Source: Pseudomonas sp. DC1.2
Lineage (GTDB): Bacteria; Pseudomonadota; Gammaproteobacteria; Pseudomonadales; Pseudomonadaceae
NCBI RefSeq assembly: GCF_034351645.1
Contig: NZ_CP133782.1
Location: 3,477,001 to 3,541,000 of the forward strand
Direction of reading: 5' to 3'
DNA length: 64,000 nucleotides
In this document: positions 27,064 through 37,465 of the stretch, one piece after another
Layout: each line of letters starts with the position of its first letter
Position numbering within the stretch: position 1 is the first letter of the stretch
The notes under the pieces: generated by a model
Databases searched by the model: none
Told to the model about the DNA's origin: nothing
What the model saw: only the letters and a program-made list of their open reading frames with translations
Position numbers and translations under genes: made by a program

Positions 27064-28763
27064 CGAACCTTCCGACCGCCAACATTAACCTGACCTCCCT
27101 GGAGGTCAGCCTGGGGGATCTGGTTGGCCGGGTGTTGGTGGAGAGCGGCATCGTCGATCTCTTTTGCATTCCCGGCGATTTCACCATGCAGCTTTCGCGC
27201 GAACTGCTCACCACTCCCGGGCTTGCACTGCGGACCATGTCCCATGAGTACGGCACCACCCTGGCCGCACTGGGTTATGCCGTCGGAAAGGGCGTTCCCG
27301 GCGCCGTGTGCTTCACCTATGGGGTCGGCGTGCTGAATGCGACCAATGCGATCGCCCAGGCTTATGTGGAACGGGTTCCGCTGCTGGTGTTGTCAGGCTC
27401 GCCGGGCGCCCGTGAACGCCAGGCGCCGATTTTTCTGCACCACACGATCGTCGACCATCAAACCCAGTACCGCATCATGAAGGAGATCACGGTGCATCAG
27501 GTCTGTGTGACAGACCCCCATCAGGCCCTGGAGCAAATTCGCGAGGCCGTCACCCTGGCCATCGCGCACTCAAGGCCGGTGTACATCGAAATCCCAAGGG
27601 ATCTTTTTCAGACGCGAGTACGCTACACCCCCGCCCGCCGGGCGTCCCTCGAACCCGCGATACGCTACAGCCATGCCGCCCGCCAGGCCGCAGAACAGGC
27701 CTATGCCCTGGTTCGCAAGGCCCGCGAACCCGTCTTCGTTCCCGGACTTGAGCTCAAGCGCCGTGGGTTGACGGATTTGGCCATGCGGGTGTGCGAACGG
27801 CTGGCCATGCCCTGGGTTGCAACGCCGATGTCCCGCGGCGGCATCCCCATCTCGCATCCCAATTACCGCGGTATTTACGCAGGCCCTGCGTCACCTTCGC
27901 GGGTGACCCGAGACCTGCTGGCCAGGTGCGACGTACTGATGTTGATCGGCGAGCCCAACTCGGACGTCAACATGGGCATCGCGAGCCATATTGCCCGTGG
28001 CCGTTTGATTCATGCCGATGACGGCAAAATCATCGTCGGCCGTCAGCGCTTCAATGCGTCCACGGCCGAGTTCCTTATTGCTTTCGCCGAACTGATCAGC
28101 ACTGTCAAACCTTCTCTGGCGCCGCTGTCCGAGGAGCAAAAAGCCTTCGTAGTGCCGGCACCCGATGCCCACTATCCGCTGGAAGAAGGCCCGCTGACGC
28201 CATTCGACATCATCAATGAGCTCAACCGTCATTTCGCGGCCAGCCCCGACACCCAATTGGTGGTCGATTGCGGGGATGTATTTTTCATGTCACTGGGCAT
28301 GTTCCCTGCCGATGTCCTGACCTCGCCGCTGTACATGAGCATGGGCATCGCCGTCCCTGGCGCGATGGGTTACCAGTTGGGAACCGGCAAGCGCCCCATC
28401 GTGCTGGTGGGCGACGGCGCCTTCCACATGACCGGCAATGAGTTGATGCGCGCCGCCAAATTCGGCCTGAGCCCCATCGTGATCGTCCTGAACAATCAAC
28501 GGTGGACTTCGCTGTCCTCGGACGCCGATGACATTGCACTCACCGAGCAACTACCGATGAGCTTTTCGGCCGCCGGCCTGTTCCTGCAAGTCCAGGCCTT
28601 CACCGCGACAACCGGTGGCGAATTGCGCCTGCACCTGGCCGAAGCGCTGGGCATGGATAAGCCCGTGCTCATCGATGCGCAGGTCGACCCGGCCATGCGT
28701 TCCTATCTGTGTGAGCGCTTTTTTGACGCGGTAAAGAGCCAGCAGCACCTGCCCAAGGCATGA
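27060..28763 (+). CDS. obaH: ThDP-dependent aryl-pyruvate decarboxylase (ObaH)
   Basis: 567 aa of the indolepyruvate/phenylpyruvate decarboxylase family. The order is pyrimidine-binding domain (catalytic Glu in HEYGTTLAALGYA), central domain and pyrophosphate domain with the GDGAFHMTGNE...NN metal/ThDP motif. It would convert 4-amino- or 4-nitrophenylpyruvate to the aryl acetaldehyde used by ObaG. The ATG at 27060 overlaps the obaG stop; the longer upstream frame merely shadows obaG. Confidence 0.9.
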   Translation: MTNLPTANINLTSLEVSLGDLVGRVLVESGIVDLFCIPGDFTMQLSRELLTTPGLALRTMSHEYGTTLAALGYAVGKGVPGAVCFTYGVGVLNATNAIAQAYVERVPLLVLSGSPGARERQAPIFLHHTIVDHQTQYRIMKEITVHQVCVTDPHQALEQIREAVTLAIAHSRPVYIEIPRDLFQTRVRYTPARRASLEPAIRYSHAARQAAEQAYALVRKAREPVFVPGLELKRRGLTDLAMRVCERLAMPWVATPMSRGGIPISHPNYRGIYAGPASPSRVTRDLLARCDVLMLIGEPNSDVNMGIASHIARGRLIHADDGKIIVGRQRFNASTAEFLIAFAELISTVKPSLAPLSEEQKAFVVPAPDAHYPLEEGPLTPFDIINELNRHFAASPDTQLVVDCGDVFFMSLGMFPADVLTSPLYMSMGIAVPGAMGYQLGTGKRPIVLVGDGAFHMTGNELMRAAKFGLSPIVIVLNNQRWTSLSSDADDIALTEQLPMSFSAAGLFLQVQAFTATTGGELRLHLAEALGMDKPVLIDAQVDPAMRSYLCERFFDAVKSQQHLPKA

Positions 28764-28805
28764 CCCCTCTCGCACCCACCGTTTTCTACCGGAGTTAAAA
28801 CTGGC

Positions 28806-31800
28806 ATGTCAGCCTCCTTCACCACGTCTTTGACATCTGCCCAGCAGTCGATCTGGATGGGACATCAATTCGATCCGCTGAGCCCCGCCTATAACGTTGC
28901 CAGCTATATCGAAATTAGCGGCAGCATTGATCAACAGCGCCTCCAGCGCGCCTTGCAAAAGGCCGTGGACGAGATAGAGGCCTTGCGCGCTCGATTTCAT
29001 GAACATGACGACGCAGGCATCAGCGGCTTGACACAAACCGTGATGGCCGAGGCGACCGTCGATCTCACCCTGTTCGACCTGACCGGCAACGGCGCCCCCC
29101 AAACCGCCGCGCGGGCCTGGATGGACAACGATGTCGCCCAACCCACCGACCTGGTGAACGGCCCTCTTTTCACCAGCGCATTGCTGCAAGTAGCGCCACA
29201 GGTCAGCTACTGGTATTTCAAGACCCACCACATCGCCATGGACGGTGTCGCGCTGTCCATGCTCTTCAAGCGGGTGGCCGAACTGTACGGACAAACCCCG
29301 GGGCAATCATCGCCTTCGCCCTTTGGCAGCCTGCGCCAAGTGCTTGAGAATGAGCAGGCCTGGTGCGCCTCCCCGGCCTTTGAAGTGGACCGTGAATTCT
29401 GGCGCCAGCACTGTCAGGACATGGGTGAAGTCACCAGTTTCAGCAGTGAAGTGGTACAGCCTTCGCACCAGGCCATTCACTATCGGCAATCACTGAACGA
29501 TCAGGTCCTGGCTCGCCTGCGCGAACGGGCAGATGCCCTGGGTTCCCATTGGGTCAACCTACTGCTCAGCGCCTTCGGGGCGTTTGTCGGGCGCAGCACC
29601 GGCTACCGCCAGGTGGTGGTCGGCCTGCCCATGATGAACCGCTTCGACACCGGCGCGGCCAACGTTCCCTGCACGCTGGCAAACGTACTGCCGCTGCGTC
29701 TGGACATCAAACCGGGCGAGAGCGTCGAACAATTGCTGGCGGCTGTCGAAGCGCAATTGACCGGCCTGCGCGCTCATCAGCGTTACCGGGCCGAGGACAT
29801 TCGCCGCGACTGCAATTTACTGGGGGAGAACCGGCGCCTGACCGGCCCGCAGATCAACATTGATTTTTTCTCCGCAGCCCTCTCGTTTGGCGGTATCCCG
29901 GGCCAGGTCCACGTCCTGAGTGCAGGCCCAGCGGACGATTTCTCGCTGCTGATCCAGACCCGCCCCGACGGCAACGCGCTGAACATCATTGCGATGGCCA
30001 ACCCTGCCCTTTACAGCCATGAAACCCTGCAACGGCACGTGCAACGTTTTGTCCGGTTTGTCGAGCGTTTTGCCGCAGCCAGCGACACCGCCCTCGGCTT
30101 GCTGGATGCCTACGATGAAGAAGATCCGGGTTTCGCTCAAGGCAACGCCTGTTTCGGACCTGAAGGTGATTCAAAAACGCCATCGGTCACTTTGGTCGAG
30201 CGATTCGAACAGGCCGTGCAAGCAACACCGGACGCCCTTGCCCTGACACTCAACGGCGAACACCTGTCTTATCGGGTGCTGAACGAGCGCGCCAATCGTC
30301 TCGCGCATTTGATCCGCAGCGAGGCCGGGCAGGTCGGTTCACAACCGATCGCCCTGTTGCTGGCCCGATCCGTCGACACCATCGTCTGCATCCTGGGCGT
30401 CTTGAAGACAGGCGCCTATTACGTACCGCTGGATCCCGACGCGCCTGCCGAGCGTATCGAGACCATCCTCGACGACACGCGTCCCGCACTGGTGATCTGC
30501 GATCAGTCCAGCCGCGACCTGCTCGCCACGGCCTGTTCCCCTGTGTTGTCCATCGACGGGCCATCAACCCTGAATCGATTGCAGGAACAAGCTGCCAGCA
30601 ACCTGGACCACGGACCTCGCGCAGAGGACCTGGCCTATGTCATCTACACTTCAGGCTCGACCGGCAAACCCAAAGGGGTGTGCATCACGCACCACAACGT
30701 GGTCCGGCTGTTCTCCAGCACGCACCACTGGTTCGACTATCGCAACACCGACGTCTGGTCAGGCTGCCACGGATACATCTTCGATGCGTCGGTCTGGGAG
30801 ATGTGGGGGGCCTTGCTCCATGGTGCCCGCCTGGTCCTGGTTCCGGTAGAAACGACCCGCGAGCCGGAAAAACTGCTCGAATTGGTGGTCCGGGAACAGG
30901 TGACTGTCTTTGGCCAGATCCCCTCTGCGTTCTATCGCTTCATGGAAGCTGAAGCCGACCGTCCCGACCTGTCTGGTCAATTGAACCTGCGCTACCAGTG
31001 CTTCGGCGGCGAGGCACTGGATTTGAGCCGACTCAAGCCTTGGTTTGAACGGCACGCCGACAGCCGGACGACGTTGCTGAACCTGTACGGCATTACCGAA
31101 ACCACCATCAATGCAACCTATCAGTTCATCACCCGCGAACAGGTACTAGCCAACAACGGCAGCCTGATCGGCACGGTTTATGACGACCTCGACATCAAAG
31201 TCCTGGACGATGCACTGCGCCCTGTGCCCGTGGGCAGTTATGGCGAGATGTACGTGCGCGGGGCCGGCCTCGCCCGTGGCTACCTGAATCGTCGCGACCT
31301 CGACGCAACACGGTTCGTCGCCGATCCCTTCGGCGCCCCCGGAGCACGCATGTACCGCAGCGGAGACGTCGCGGCACTGCTTGACGGTGGTGTGCTGGAA
31401 TACATCGGCCGGGCCGACCAACAGGTCAAAGTCCGCGGTTACCGCATTGAGCTGGGCGAAATAGAAACCCACCTGCGCGGCCATCCGGCGCTTTCCGATG
31501 CCATCGCACTGGTGGTCACCGATGCATCGGACGACCCTAAACTCGTCGTCCACGTCGTGCCCAATGCCTCCAGCACCTGCGAGGACATTGACACCTCGGC
31601 GTTGCGCGACTACCTGCGTGATCGCCTCCCGTCCTATATGGTGCCCAGCGCCATCGGCGTGCTGGAACGCCTGCCGGTGACGCTCAGCGGCAAGGTCGAT
31701 CGCAAGGCCTTGCCCGCGATTGCGCTGTCGAGCTCGCGTCAGATCGAACCGGCCCGGGACGAACTGGACGAGCGTGTATTGGCGAACTGGAGCGCTCAAC

Positions 31801-34556
31801 TGGAGATAGAGACGCTCGGTATCGACGATAACTTTTTCGACATCGGCGGCGACTCGATCAAAGCCATCCGCATCTGCCGCGACCTGGGTCTGCCAGTGAC
31901 GGAACTGTTCGAACGCCCGACGCCTCGCGCTTGCGCCGACTATCTGCGTGATCACGCCGACCGTGACGGCCCCGATGTTACCCGTTGGCTGCATGAGTTC
32001 GACAAGGCCGCGGGCAAAGACCGGCTCAACCTGGTCTGTGTCCCATTCGCCGGCGGAAACGCTTTTGCTTACCGCAACCTGGTCAACCAACTCTCGAACG
32101 TGTTCACGTGCGTGTCGGTCAACCTGCCGGGGCACGACATCATGCGCCCCGATGAAGCCATGCAAGACCTGGAAGCGGTGGCGGCCGGTGCGGTTCAGGA
32201 GATCCTCTCCAGGCTGAGCGGCCCGATCGTCGTCTACGGCCATTGCGCCGGCAACGCCATCGCCATCGAAATCGCCCGCCGCCTCGAACAAGGCGGGGCC
32301 GACCTGAAAGCCCTGGTCATCGGCGGCATGCTGCTGGATCAGGACCCTGTGGAAGTCCGCGCCAATGTTTCCGGCCAAAGCGGTGAAAACATCATTGATT
32401 TCCTGCGCCAGATTGGCGGGTTCAAAGAAGCCCTCGACGATGCCAGCATGGCAAGCATCGCGCGCATGACCAAACACGATGCCACGCAGACCGCTCACTT
32501 CTTTGCTGAAGAATTGCAGGATCGACAACGCTTGCAGGCACCGATTCACGTCATCGTCGGCAACGAGGATCCACTCACGCCAGACTTCGACACGCGCTAC
32601 AAGGACTGGGCGATTTACAACCCGAATGTGACGCTGTCGGTGATCGAGGGTGGCGGGCATTACTTCGTGACGGATCTGGCGGCGCCATTGGCAGACGTGC
32701 TGCGTGAGCATTACCAACACCTGAACCCTGCCACGCCACAGCGTGCGATTCGGACCCTGCGAGCGTTTCACAACCCGTTCGACGAGCTTCAGGGGAGTTT
32801 CCTCCTGCTGGCCAACGACGCCGGCCAGTTGTCGCTATGGCCTGAATTTGCACCTTCCCCAGCAGGCTGGAACAAGGTGTTCGGCCCCGCGAGCCATGCC
32901 GAGTGCCTTGGGCAGACGCAAGCCGCAGACGCGGTCATGGCAACCGAGCCGCCGCCACCAACAGAAGGTCTGGACGCTCCTTATTGGCCTCTTGAGTTCG
33001 AGGCACGCTATCGCGCCAGTGGCTGGTGGACGGGTGAAACCCTTGGCGCCATCCTTACCCGGCACGCGCTGCTTGACCCGCATCGGGTGGCCGTCACCGA
33101 GGGCGAGCGGCATTTGAGTTACTCGCAACTCGATACCAACGCGGATCGCATCGCCGACGGCTTCGCAACACTTGGCCTGAAAGCCGGCGACCGTGTGGTC
33201 GTGCAACTGCCTAATACGATTGAGTTCATCGAAACCATTTTCGGGCTGTTTCGCCTCGGCGCGATTCCGGTATTCGCCCTGCCCTCCGACCGCCTGAATG
33301 AGATCACTCACATCTTTGAGATTTCGGGAGCGGTCGCTTACGTCATCAAGGACCAGGCGCTGGGGTTCGATTACCGCCGCATCGCCACCGACATTGCAAG
33401 CAAGGTCACGTCGCTCAAGCATGTGATCGTTGTCGGCGACGCTGAAGGCTTCATTCCTTTTGCCAAACTCTTCGGGCGCACTGCCGCCTGGCCGCAACGA
33501 AGCTCACGCGAGCCGGCGCTGATCACCTTGTCCGGTGGCAGCACTGCACTCCCCAAACTGATCCTGCGCCGACATGACGACTACCTCTACAGCTTCAAGG
33601 CCAGTGCCGAGATCTGTCAGTTGGACACCCACAGCGTCTACCTGTGTGCCCTGCCTGCCGGCCACAACTTCACCCTGAGCTCACCCGGTTTCCTCGGTGT
33701 GTTGTATGCCGGGGGTCGCGTGGTCATGACGTCCGATCCGAGTGGTTCGGCGGTTTTTGCACTGATAGAGCGTGAACGCGTCACGCTGACCTCTCTGGTC
33801 CCCAGCCTTGCCCAATCCTGGTTACACGCACCGCGCCATCACGATCTGTCGAGCCTGCGCTTGCTGCAGGTCGGCGGCGCGCGCCTGAGTGACGATGTGG
33901 CCGAGCGCCTGGCGGCCGCGTTCGATTGTCAACTGCAACAGGTCTATGGCATGTCGGAGGGACTGGTCTGCTACACCGGCCTGGGCGACACCGACGAGCA
34001 CGTATTGCAAACCCAGGGGCTGCCCATCAGCAGCGACGATGAAATCCTCATCGTCGATGAAAACGACGAGCCGGTGGCCGACGGGGTGCCCGGGCAACTG
34101 TTGGTCCGCGGCCCTTACACCATCCGTGGCTATCTGAATGCTCCGGAACATAACGTCCGGGCGTTCACCTGCGACGGGTTTTACCGGACGGGCGATGTGG
34201 TCATGCGCCGGGCAGATGGCTACCTCGTGGTCACCGGCCGCATCAAGGATCAAGTGAACCGTGGCGGGGAAAAAATCGCCGCCGAAGAAATCGAGGGCTA
34301 TTTGCTCGCCCACCCCGGCGTTCTGGAAGCCGCGATCGTCGGCATGCCGGATGAGTACCTCGGCGAGGTGTCATGCGCTGTGGTGGTCCTGGCCCCTGGG
34401 GCGGACGTTGCGCCCAACACCCTCAAGTCGTTCGTTCGCCAGCAAGGGGTCGCGGCCTTCAAGGTCCCGGATCAGGTTCGGCTCGTCCCGTCACTGCCCA
34501 AGACCACCCTGGGCAAGATCGACAAGAACGTACTGCGCACCCTACTCAGCCAGTAG
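28806..34556 (+). CDS. obaI: Obafluorin NRPS (C-A-T-TE-MbtH-A; ObaI)
   Basis: 1916 aa. Domains by motif: condensation (1-440; HHIAMDG near 140), adenylation (about 460-960; [14 protein letters not shown]), carrier (about 975-1045; Ser1017 in GGDSIKA), thioesterase (about 1070-1300), MbtH-like (about 1315-1380; [10 protein letters not shown] and SLWPEFAP) and a second, EntE-like aryl adenylation domain (about 1395-1916). The TE elbow reads GHCAG, so the nucleophile is Cys1147 and not Ser, a feature tied to beta-lactone release in this enzyme. It joins 2,3-dihydroxybenzoate to the nitroaryl beta-hydroxy amino acid and cyclises it. The start has GGAG upstream. Confidence 0.95.
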   Translation: MSASFTTSLTSAQQSIWMGHQFDPLSPAYNVASYIEISGSIDQQRLQRALQKAVDEIEALRARFHEHDDAGISGLTQTVMAEATVDLTLFDLTGNGAPQTAARAWMDNDVAQPTDLVNGPLFTSALLQVAPQVSYWYFKTHHIAMDGVALSMLFKRVAELYGQTPGQSSPSPFGSLRQVLENEQAWCASPAFEVDREFWRQHCQDMGEVTSFSSEVVQPSHQAIHYRQSLNDQVLARLRERADALGSHWVNLLLSAFGAFVGRSTGYRQVVVGLPMMNRFDTGAANVPCTLANVLPLRLDIKPGESVEQLLAAVEAQLTGLRAHQRYRAEDIRRDCNLLGENRRLTGPQINIDFFSAALSFGGIPGQVHVLSAGPADDFSLLIQTRPDGNALNIIAMANPALYSHETLQRHVQRFVRFVERFAAASDTALGLLDAYDEEDPGFAQGNACFGPEGDSKTPSVTLVERFEQAVQATPDALALTLNGEHLSYRVLNERANRLAHLIRSEAGQVGSQPIALLLARSVDTIVCILGVLKTGAYYVPLDPDAPAERIETILDDTRPALVICDQSSRDLLATACSPVLSIDGPSTLNRLQEQAASNLDHGPRAEDLAYVIYTSGSTGKPKGVCITHHNVVRLFSSTHHWFDYRNTDVWSGCHGYIFDASVWEMWGALLHGARLVLVPVETTREPEKLLELVVREQVTVFGQIPSAFYRFMEAEADRPDLSGQLNLRYQCFGGEALDLSRLKPWFERHADSRTTLLNLYGITETTINATYQFITREQVLANNGSLIGTVYDDLDIKVLDDALRPVPVGSYGEMYVRGAGLARGYLNRRDLDATRFVADPFGAPGARMYRSGDVAALLDGGVLEYIGRADQQVKVRGYRIELGEIETHLRGHPALSDAIALVVTDASDDPKLVVHVVPNASSTCEDIDTSALRDYLRDRLPSYMVPSAIGVLERLPVTLSGKVDRKALPAIALSSSRQIEPARDELDERVLANWSAQLEIETLGIDDNFFDIGGDSIKAIRICRDLGLPVTELFERPTPRACADYLRDHADRDGPDVTRWLHEFDKAAGKDRLNLVCVPFAGGNAFAYRNLVNQLSNVFTCVSVNLPGHDIMRPDEAMQDLEAVAAGAVQEILSRLSGPIVVYGHCAGNAIAIEIARRLEQGGADLKALVIGGMLLDQDPVEVRANVSGQSGENIIDFLRQIGGFKEALDDASMASIARMTKHDATQTAHFFAEELQDRQRLQAPIHVIVGNEDPLTPDFDTRYKDWAIYNPNVTLSVIEGGGHYFVTDLAAPLADVLREHYQHLNPATPQRAIRTLRAFHNPFDELQGSFLLLANDAGQLSLWPEFAPSPAGWNKVFGPASHAECLGQTQAADAVMATEPPPPTEGLDAPYWPLEFEARYRASGWWTGETLGAILTRHALLDPHRVAVTEGERHLSYSQLDTNADRIADGFATLGLKAGDRVVVQLPNTIEFIETIFGLFRLGAIPVFALPSDRLNEITHIFEISGAVAYVIKDQALGFDYRRIATDIASKVTSLKHVIVVGDAEGFIPFAKLFGRTAAWPQRSSREPALITLSGGSTALPKLILRRHDDYLYSFKASAEICQLDTHSVYLCALPAGHNFTLSSPGFLGVLYAGGRVVMTSDPSGSAVFALIERERVTLTSLVPSLAQSWLHAPRHHDLSSLRLLQVGGARLSDDVAERLAAAFDCQLQQVYGMSEGLVCYTGLGDTDEHVLQTQGLPISSDDEILIVDENDEPVADGVPGQLLVRGPYTIRGYLNAPEHNVRAFTCDGFYRTGDVVMRRADGYLVVTGRIKDQVNRGGEKIAAEEIEGYLLAHPGVLEAAIVGMPDEYLGEVSCAVVVLAPGADVAPNTLKSFVRQQGVAAFKVPDQVRLVPSLPKTTLGKIDKNVLRTLLSQ

Positions 34557-34599
34557 CCCGCTCGCTGCCCCTGGCCCCTGAACCCATAAGGACTGAATC

Positions 34600-35244
34600 A
34601 TGGCAATCCCACAGATCATGGAATACCCCGCTCCGAGCGGCATCGCACTGCAACGCAAACCACTGGACTGGACCCTTGAGCCGTCCCGCGCGGCACTGTT
34701 GATTCACGACATGCAAAACTATTTTGTGGCGCCCTATGCGTCGAAAGCCTTTGTTGATGCCATGGTGCAACGCATCGCGGCCATCAGGGAATGCTGCCAC
34801 GCCTTGAACATCCCGGTGTATTACACCGCCCAACCCGGCGATCAACCCAAAGACGAACGCGGTTTGCTGACCGACTTCTGGGGCCCGGGAATGCCTGAAG
34901 ATGGCAACGCAAAGTCCATCGTGCCTGGGCTTGAGCCTACCCCCGAACTCGATAAAGTGCTGGTCAAGCACCGCTACAGTGCCTTTGCCAAATCCGACTT
35001 GCTCAAGCGCATGCAAAATGGCAATCGTGACCAACTGATCATCTGCGGGGTCTACGCCCACATCGGTTGCCTGATTACCGCGACTGAAGCTTTTATGTCC
35101 GATATTCAGCCATTCGTGGTGGCTGATGCCTTGGGCGATTTTTCCCTCGACCTGCATGAAATGGCAGTGCGTCACATGGCCTACTGTTCCAGCAAGATCA
35201 TGTCCTGCGATGAAATGCTGGCAGAACTGGGAAAAGCGCTATGA
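34600..35244 (+). CDS. obaJ: Isochorismatase (ObaJ)
   Basis: 214 aa matching the isochorismatase half of EntB. LLIHDMQNYF carries the catalytic Asp, KHRYSAF the Lys, and the ICGVYAHIGCLITA segment is the conserved Cys region. It cleaves isochorismate to 2,3-dihydro-2,3-dihydroxybenzoate. Unlike EntB, the aryl carrier domain is not attached; it is the next gene, which starts in the 4-nt overlap at this stop. AAGGA precedes the start. Confidence 0.92.
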   Translation: MAIPQIMEYPAPSGIALQRKPLDWTLEPSRAALLIHDMQNYFVAPYASKAFVDAMVQRIAAIRECCHALNIPVYYTAQPGDQPKDERGLLTDFWGPGMPEDGNAKSIVPGLEPTPELDKVLVKHRYSAFAKSDLLKRMQNGNRDQLIICGVYAHIGCLITATEAFMSDIQPFVVADALGDFSLDLHEMAVRHMAYCSSKIMSCDEMLAELGKAL

Positions 35245-35507
35245 GCAGTGGACATCCGAACTACCAGGAAGCGGATTTCTACGCCGATATCGCCGCGATT
35301 CTGCGAACCACACCCCAGTCACTCGTGGAACTCGACTCGCCTCAGGACGCCGGACTGGATTCGGTTCGCCTGCTGATACTCAGTGAAAAATGGCAGCAAC
35401 GCGGCATCACCGTGAGCTTTCTGGAACTCGCCGAACGCCAAAGCTTCGCGGCCTGGTGGCGGCTCATCAGTGAGCGCACGCGCGGCCTGGAATGCGAACG
35501 CCCATGA
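35241..35507 (+). CDS. obaK: Stand-alone aryl carrier protein (ObaK)
   Basis: 88 aa. A single carrier domain with GLDSVRLLIL, in which the Ser is the phosphopantetheine site. It would receive 2,3-dihydroxybenzoate from the EntE-like C-terminal domain of ObaI and present it to the condensation domain. Overlaps both neighbours by 4 nt. Confidence 0.88.
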   Translation: MSSGHPNYQEADFYADIAAILRTTPQSLVELDSPQDAGLDSVRLLILSEKWQQRGITVSFLELAERQSFAAWWRLISERTRGLECERP

Positions 35508-36274
35508 ACCGTTTCGAAAACCAAGCCATTGTCGTGACCGGTGCTGCCCAAGGTATTGGTGCAGCCGTTACGCGTCTGTTGCTGGCAGAGGGTGCCTGGG
35601 TCTATGCCCTGGATTGCAATGCTCAGGCGTTGACCGCTCTGGCCGACGAACAGCGCTCGCCTCGGCTGTCTGCGACAGTCGTCGACATCACTCGGCCGGA
35701 CGACGTCGAGACCGCCATTGCCAGCATTGATGCCGAACATCCGCTGGACGGTTTGGTCAACAACGCCGGCGTATTGATCCCCAAGGACATTGCGTCGACG
35801 ACGACGGCCGACTGGCTGAAGACCTTCGAGGTCAACGTTCACGGCACTTTTTTTGTCTCCCGGGCGGTCGCCGTCCGCATGGCCGAACGCGGTCGGGGGG
35901 CGATCGTCACGATCGCCTCCAACGCGGGCAGCACACCGCGCGTCAACATGGGCGCCTACTGCTCGTCCAAGGCAGCGGCGGCGATGCTGACTCGTTGCAT
36001 GGGACTGGAGTTCGCCTCGCGGGGGCTGCGCTGCAACGTTGTATCGCCAGGATCGACACGCACCCCAATGCTCGCGAGCCTGGCGGGGGAAGGTCCAGAA
36101 ACCGACCAACGCCTGATCGAAGGCGACCCACGGCTTTATCGACTGGGCATTCCGCTGCAAAAGCTCGCTGAGCCAGGGGACATCGCGGCGGCGGTGGCCT
36201 TCCTGCTGTCTCGCGACGCGCACCACATCACCCTGCAAAACCTGGTCGTCGATGGCGGAGCCACCTTTGAGTAA
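35504..36274 (+). CDS. obaL: 2,3-dihydro-2,3-dihydroxybenzoate dehydrogenase (ObaL)
   Basis: 256 aa short-chain dehydrogenase like Ent[12 protein letters not shown] is the NAD-binding glycine motif, NNAGV the structural motif, and the Ser...Tyr-x3-Lys set is in TIASNAG and GAYCSSKAA (Tyr-Cys-Ser-Ser-Lys). It oxidises dihydro-DHB to 2,3-dihydroxybenzoate, the catechol half of obafluorin. I use the ATG at 35504, which overlaps the obaK stop. Confidence 0.9.
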   Translation: MNRFENQAIVVTGAAQGIGAAVTRLLLAEGAWVYALDCNAQALTALADEQRSPRLSATVVDITRPDDVETAIASIDAEHPLDGLVNNAGVLIPKDIASTTTADWLKTFEVNVHGTFFVSRAVAVRMAERGRGAIVTIASNAGSTPRVNMGAYCSSKAAAAMLTRCMGLEFASRGLRCNVVSPGSTRTPMLASLAGEGPETDQRLIEGDPRLYRLGIPLQKLAEPGDIAAAVAFLLSRDAHHITLQNLVVDGGATFE

Positions 36275-36316
36275 CCCAGCCCCTTCGCCACGTCGAGCAT
36301 TGCCTGGAGACTTGAA

Positions 36317-37465
36317 ATGTTGAACCTTGATTCGATATACGCATCGCTATCCTGGCATCCTGGAAGCTGGCGCGACAAAGAACGCCGCCATATGCCCGAC
36401 TATCAAGGGAAACAGCTCCCGGCCGTGCTCAAGCAACTGTCCCGCCTTCCCGGACTGGTGGATGAAAGCGAGATTCTTCGACTGAAGCGTGCGCTGGCCC
36501 GCGCCGCTGAAGGCAAGGAATTCGTGCAGCTCATGGGCCAGCGTGATCAAAGTCTGAACGACGCCAGTGCGGCCAGCCTCGATCAACGCCTGAAGGCACT
36601 GGAATCGCTGAGCCGCTACCTGGCATTAATGCTCGGCCAACCCGTGCTTTCGATTGGTTCTGTCGCCGGGAGTTATGGTCGCACCCAGCCGCAAGCCACC
36701 GAGATCCTTGGCGGTGCAACGCTGGACCGCTACTTCGGTGAGATGGTCAATTGCCGGGAGGCCACGCCCTGGGCCCGACGCCCCGACCCCAATCGCCTGC
36801 TCTGGGCTTATGAGGCTTCGCAGGCGGCGATGCAGGTCCTGCGAAACAAGGCATCCGCTGTCCATACCACCCATGAATGCGCGCACCTGGAATATGAAGA
36901 AGCCCTGGTGCGACGTGTACGAAACGCCAAGTTCTATGCCACCAGCGCGTCATTGCTGTGGATTGATGGTTGCAACCTGTTCAACGACAGCTGCTACGTG
37001 GAGTTTGCTCGGGGCCTGGAAAACCCTATCGCCCTACGCCTGAGTGAGCCGGTCGACCCCGGTGTGTTGATCGAGGCGGTTGAGCAGCTCAATCCCGAAC
37101 GGCAAACGGGGAAAATCCTCCTCATCGCCAGTGCGGGGGATGCGCCAGAAGTGTTGGGCGAAACAATCCGTGTCCTGCAGGCCCGGCGCTCACCCGTGAT
37201 ATGGCTGTGCGATCCGTTGAACGCACAAGACTCGCGTCGTCACACGGCAAGCCTGGCACAGAACGTCGCGCGCGAATGGGATCAAACCTTGAGGCTGCAC
37301 CGCACCGTTGATAGCCGATTGCATGGCATTGCATTGGAAGTGCGCAGCAGCGACTCCAATCGATTGGCCCCTGAGCCAGACGAAAACCCGGGGGCGTTCT
37401 TCGATTTTCAAAAAACGTTGCAACTGTGCAGCCACTTGGCCCACGTCTACCGGGAGTCGTCATGA
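36317..37465 (+). CDS. obaM: Class II DAHP synthase homologue with a degenerate active site (ObaM)
   Basis: 382 aa, clearly related to class II DAHP synthases along its length (WHPGSWRDK start; PDPNRLLWAYEASQAAM; THECAHLEYEEALVR; VIWLCDPLN). Compared from memory with the Mycobacterium enzyme, key residues are changed: the GGDCAE metal-Cys block reads GQRDQS, the substrate-binding AKPRS reads GRTQP, DPMHGNT reads DPLNAQD (metal His lost) and GGIHVE reads HGIALE. Only the Glu ligand seems kept. It may be a pseudo-enzyme or have another role, although its place among chorismate-using genes suggested precursor supply. GGAG precedes the start and the frame is intact, so it is a maintained gene. 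Confidence 0.85.
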   Translation: MLNLDSIYASLSWHPGSWRDKERRHMPDYQGKQLPAVLKQLSRLPGLVDESEILRLKRALARAAEGKEFVQLMGQRDQSLNDASAASLDQRLKALESLSRYLALMLGQPVLSIGSVAGSYGRTQPQATEILGGATLDRYFGEMVNCREATPWARRPDPNRLLWAYEASQAAMQVLRNKASAVHTTHECAHLEYEEALVRRVRNAKFYATSASLLWIDGCNLFNDSCYVEFARGLENPIALRLSEPVDPGVLIEAVEQLNPERQTGKILLIASAGDAPEVLGETIRVLQARRSPVIWLCDPLNAQDSRRHTASLAQNVAREWDQTLRLHRTVDSRLHGIALEVRSSDSNRLAPEPDENPGAFFDFQKTLQLCSHLAHVYRESS

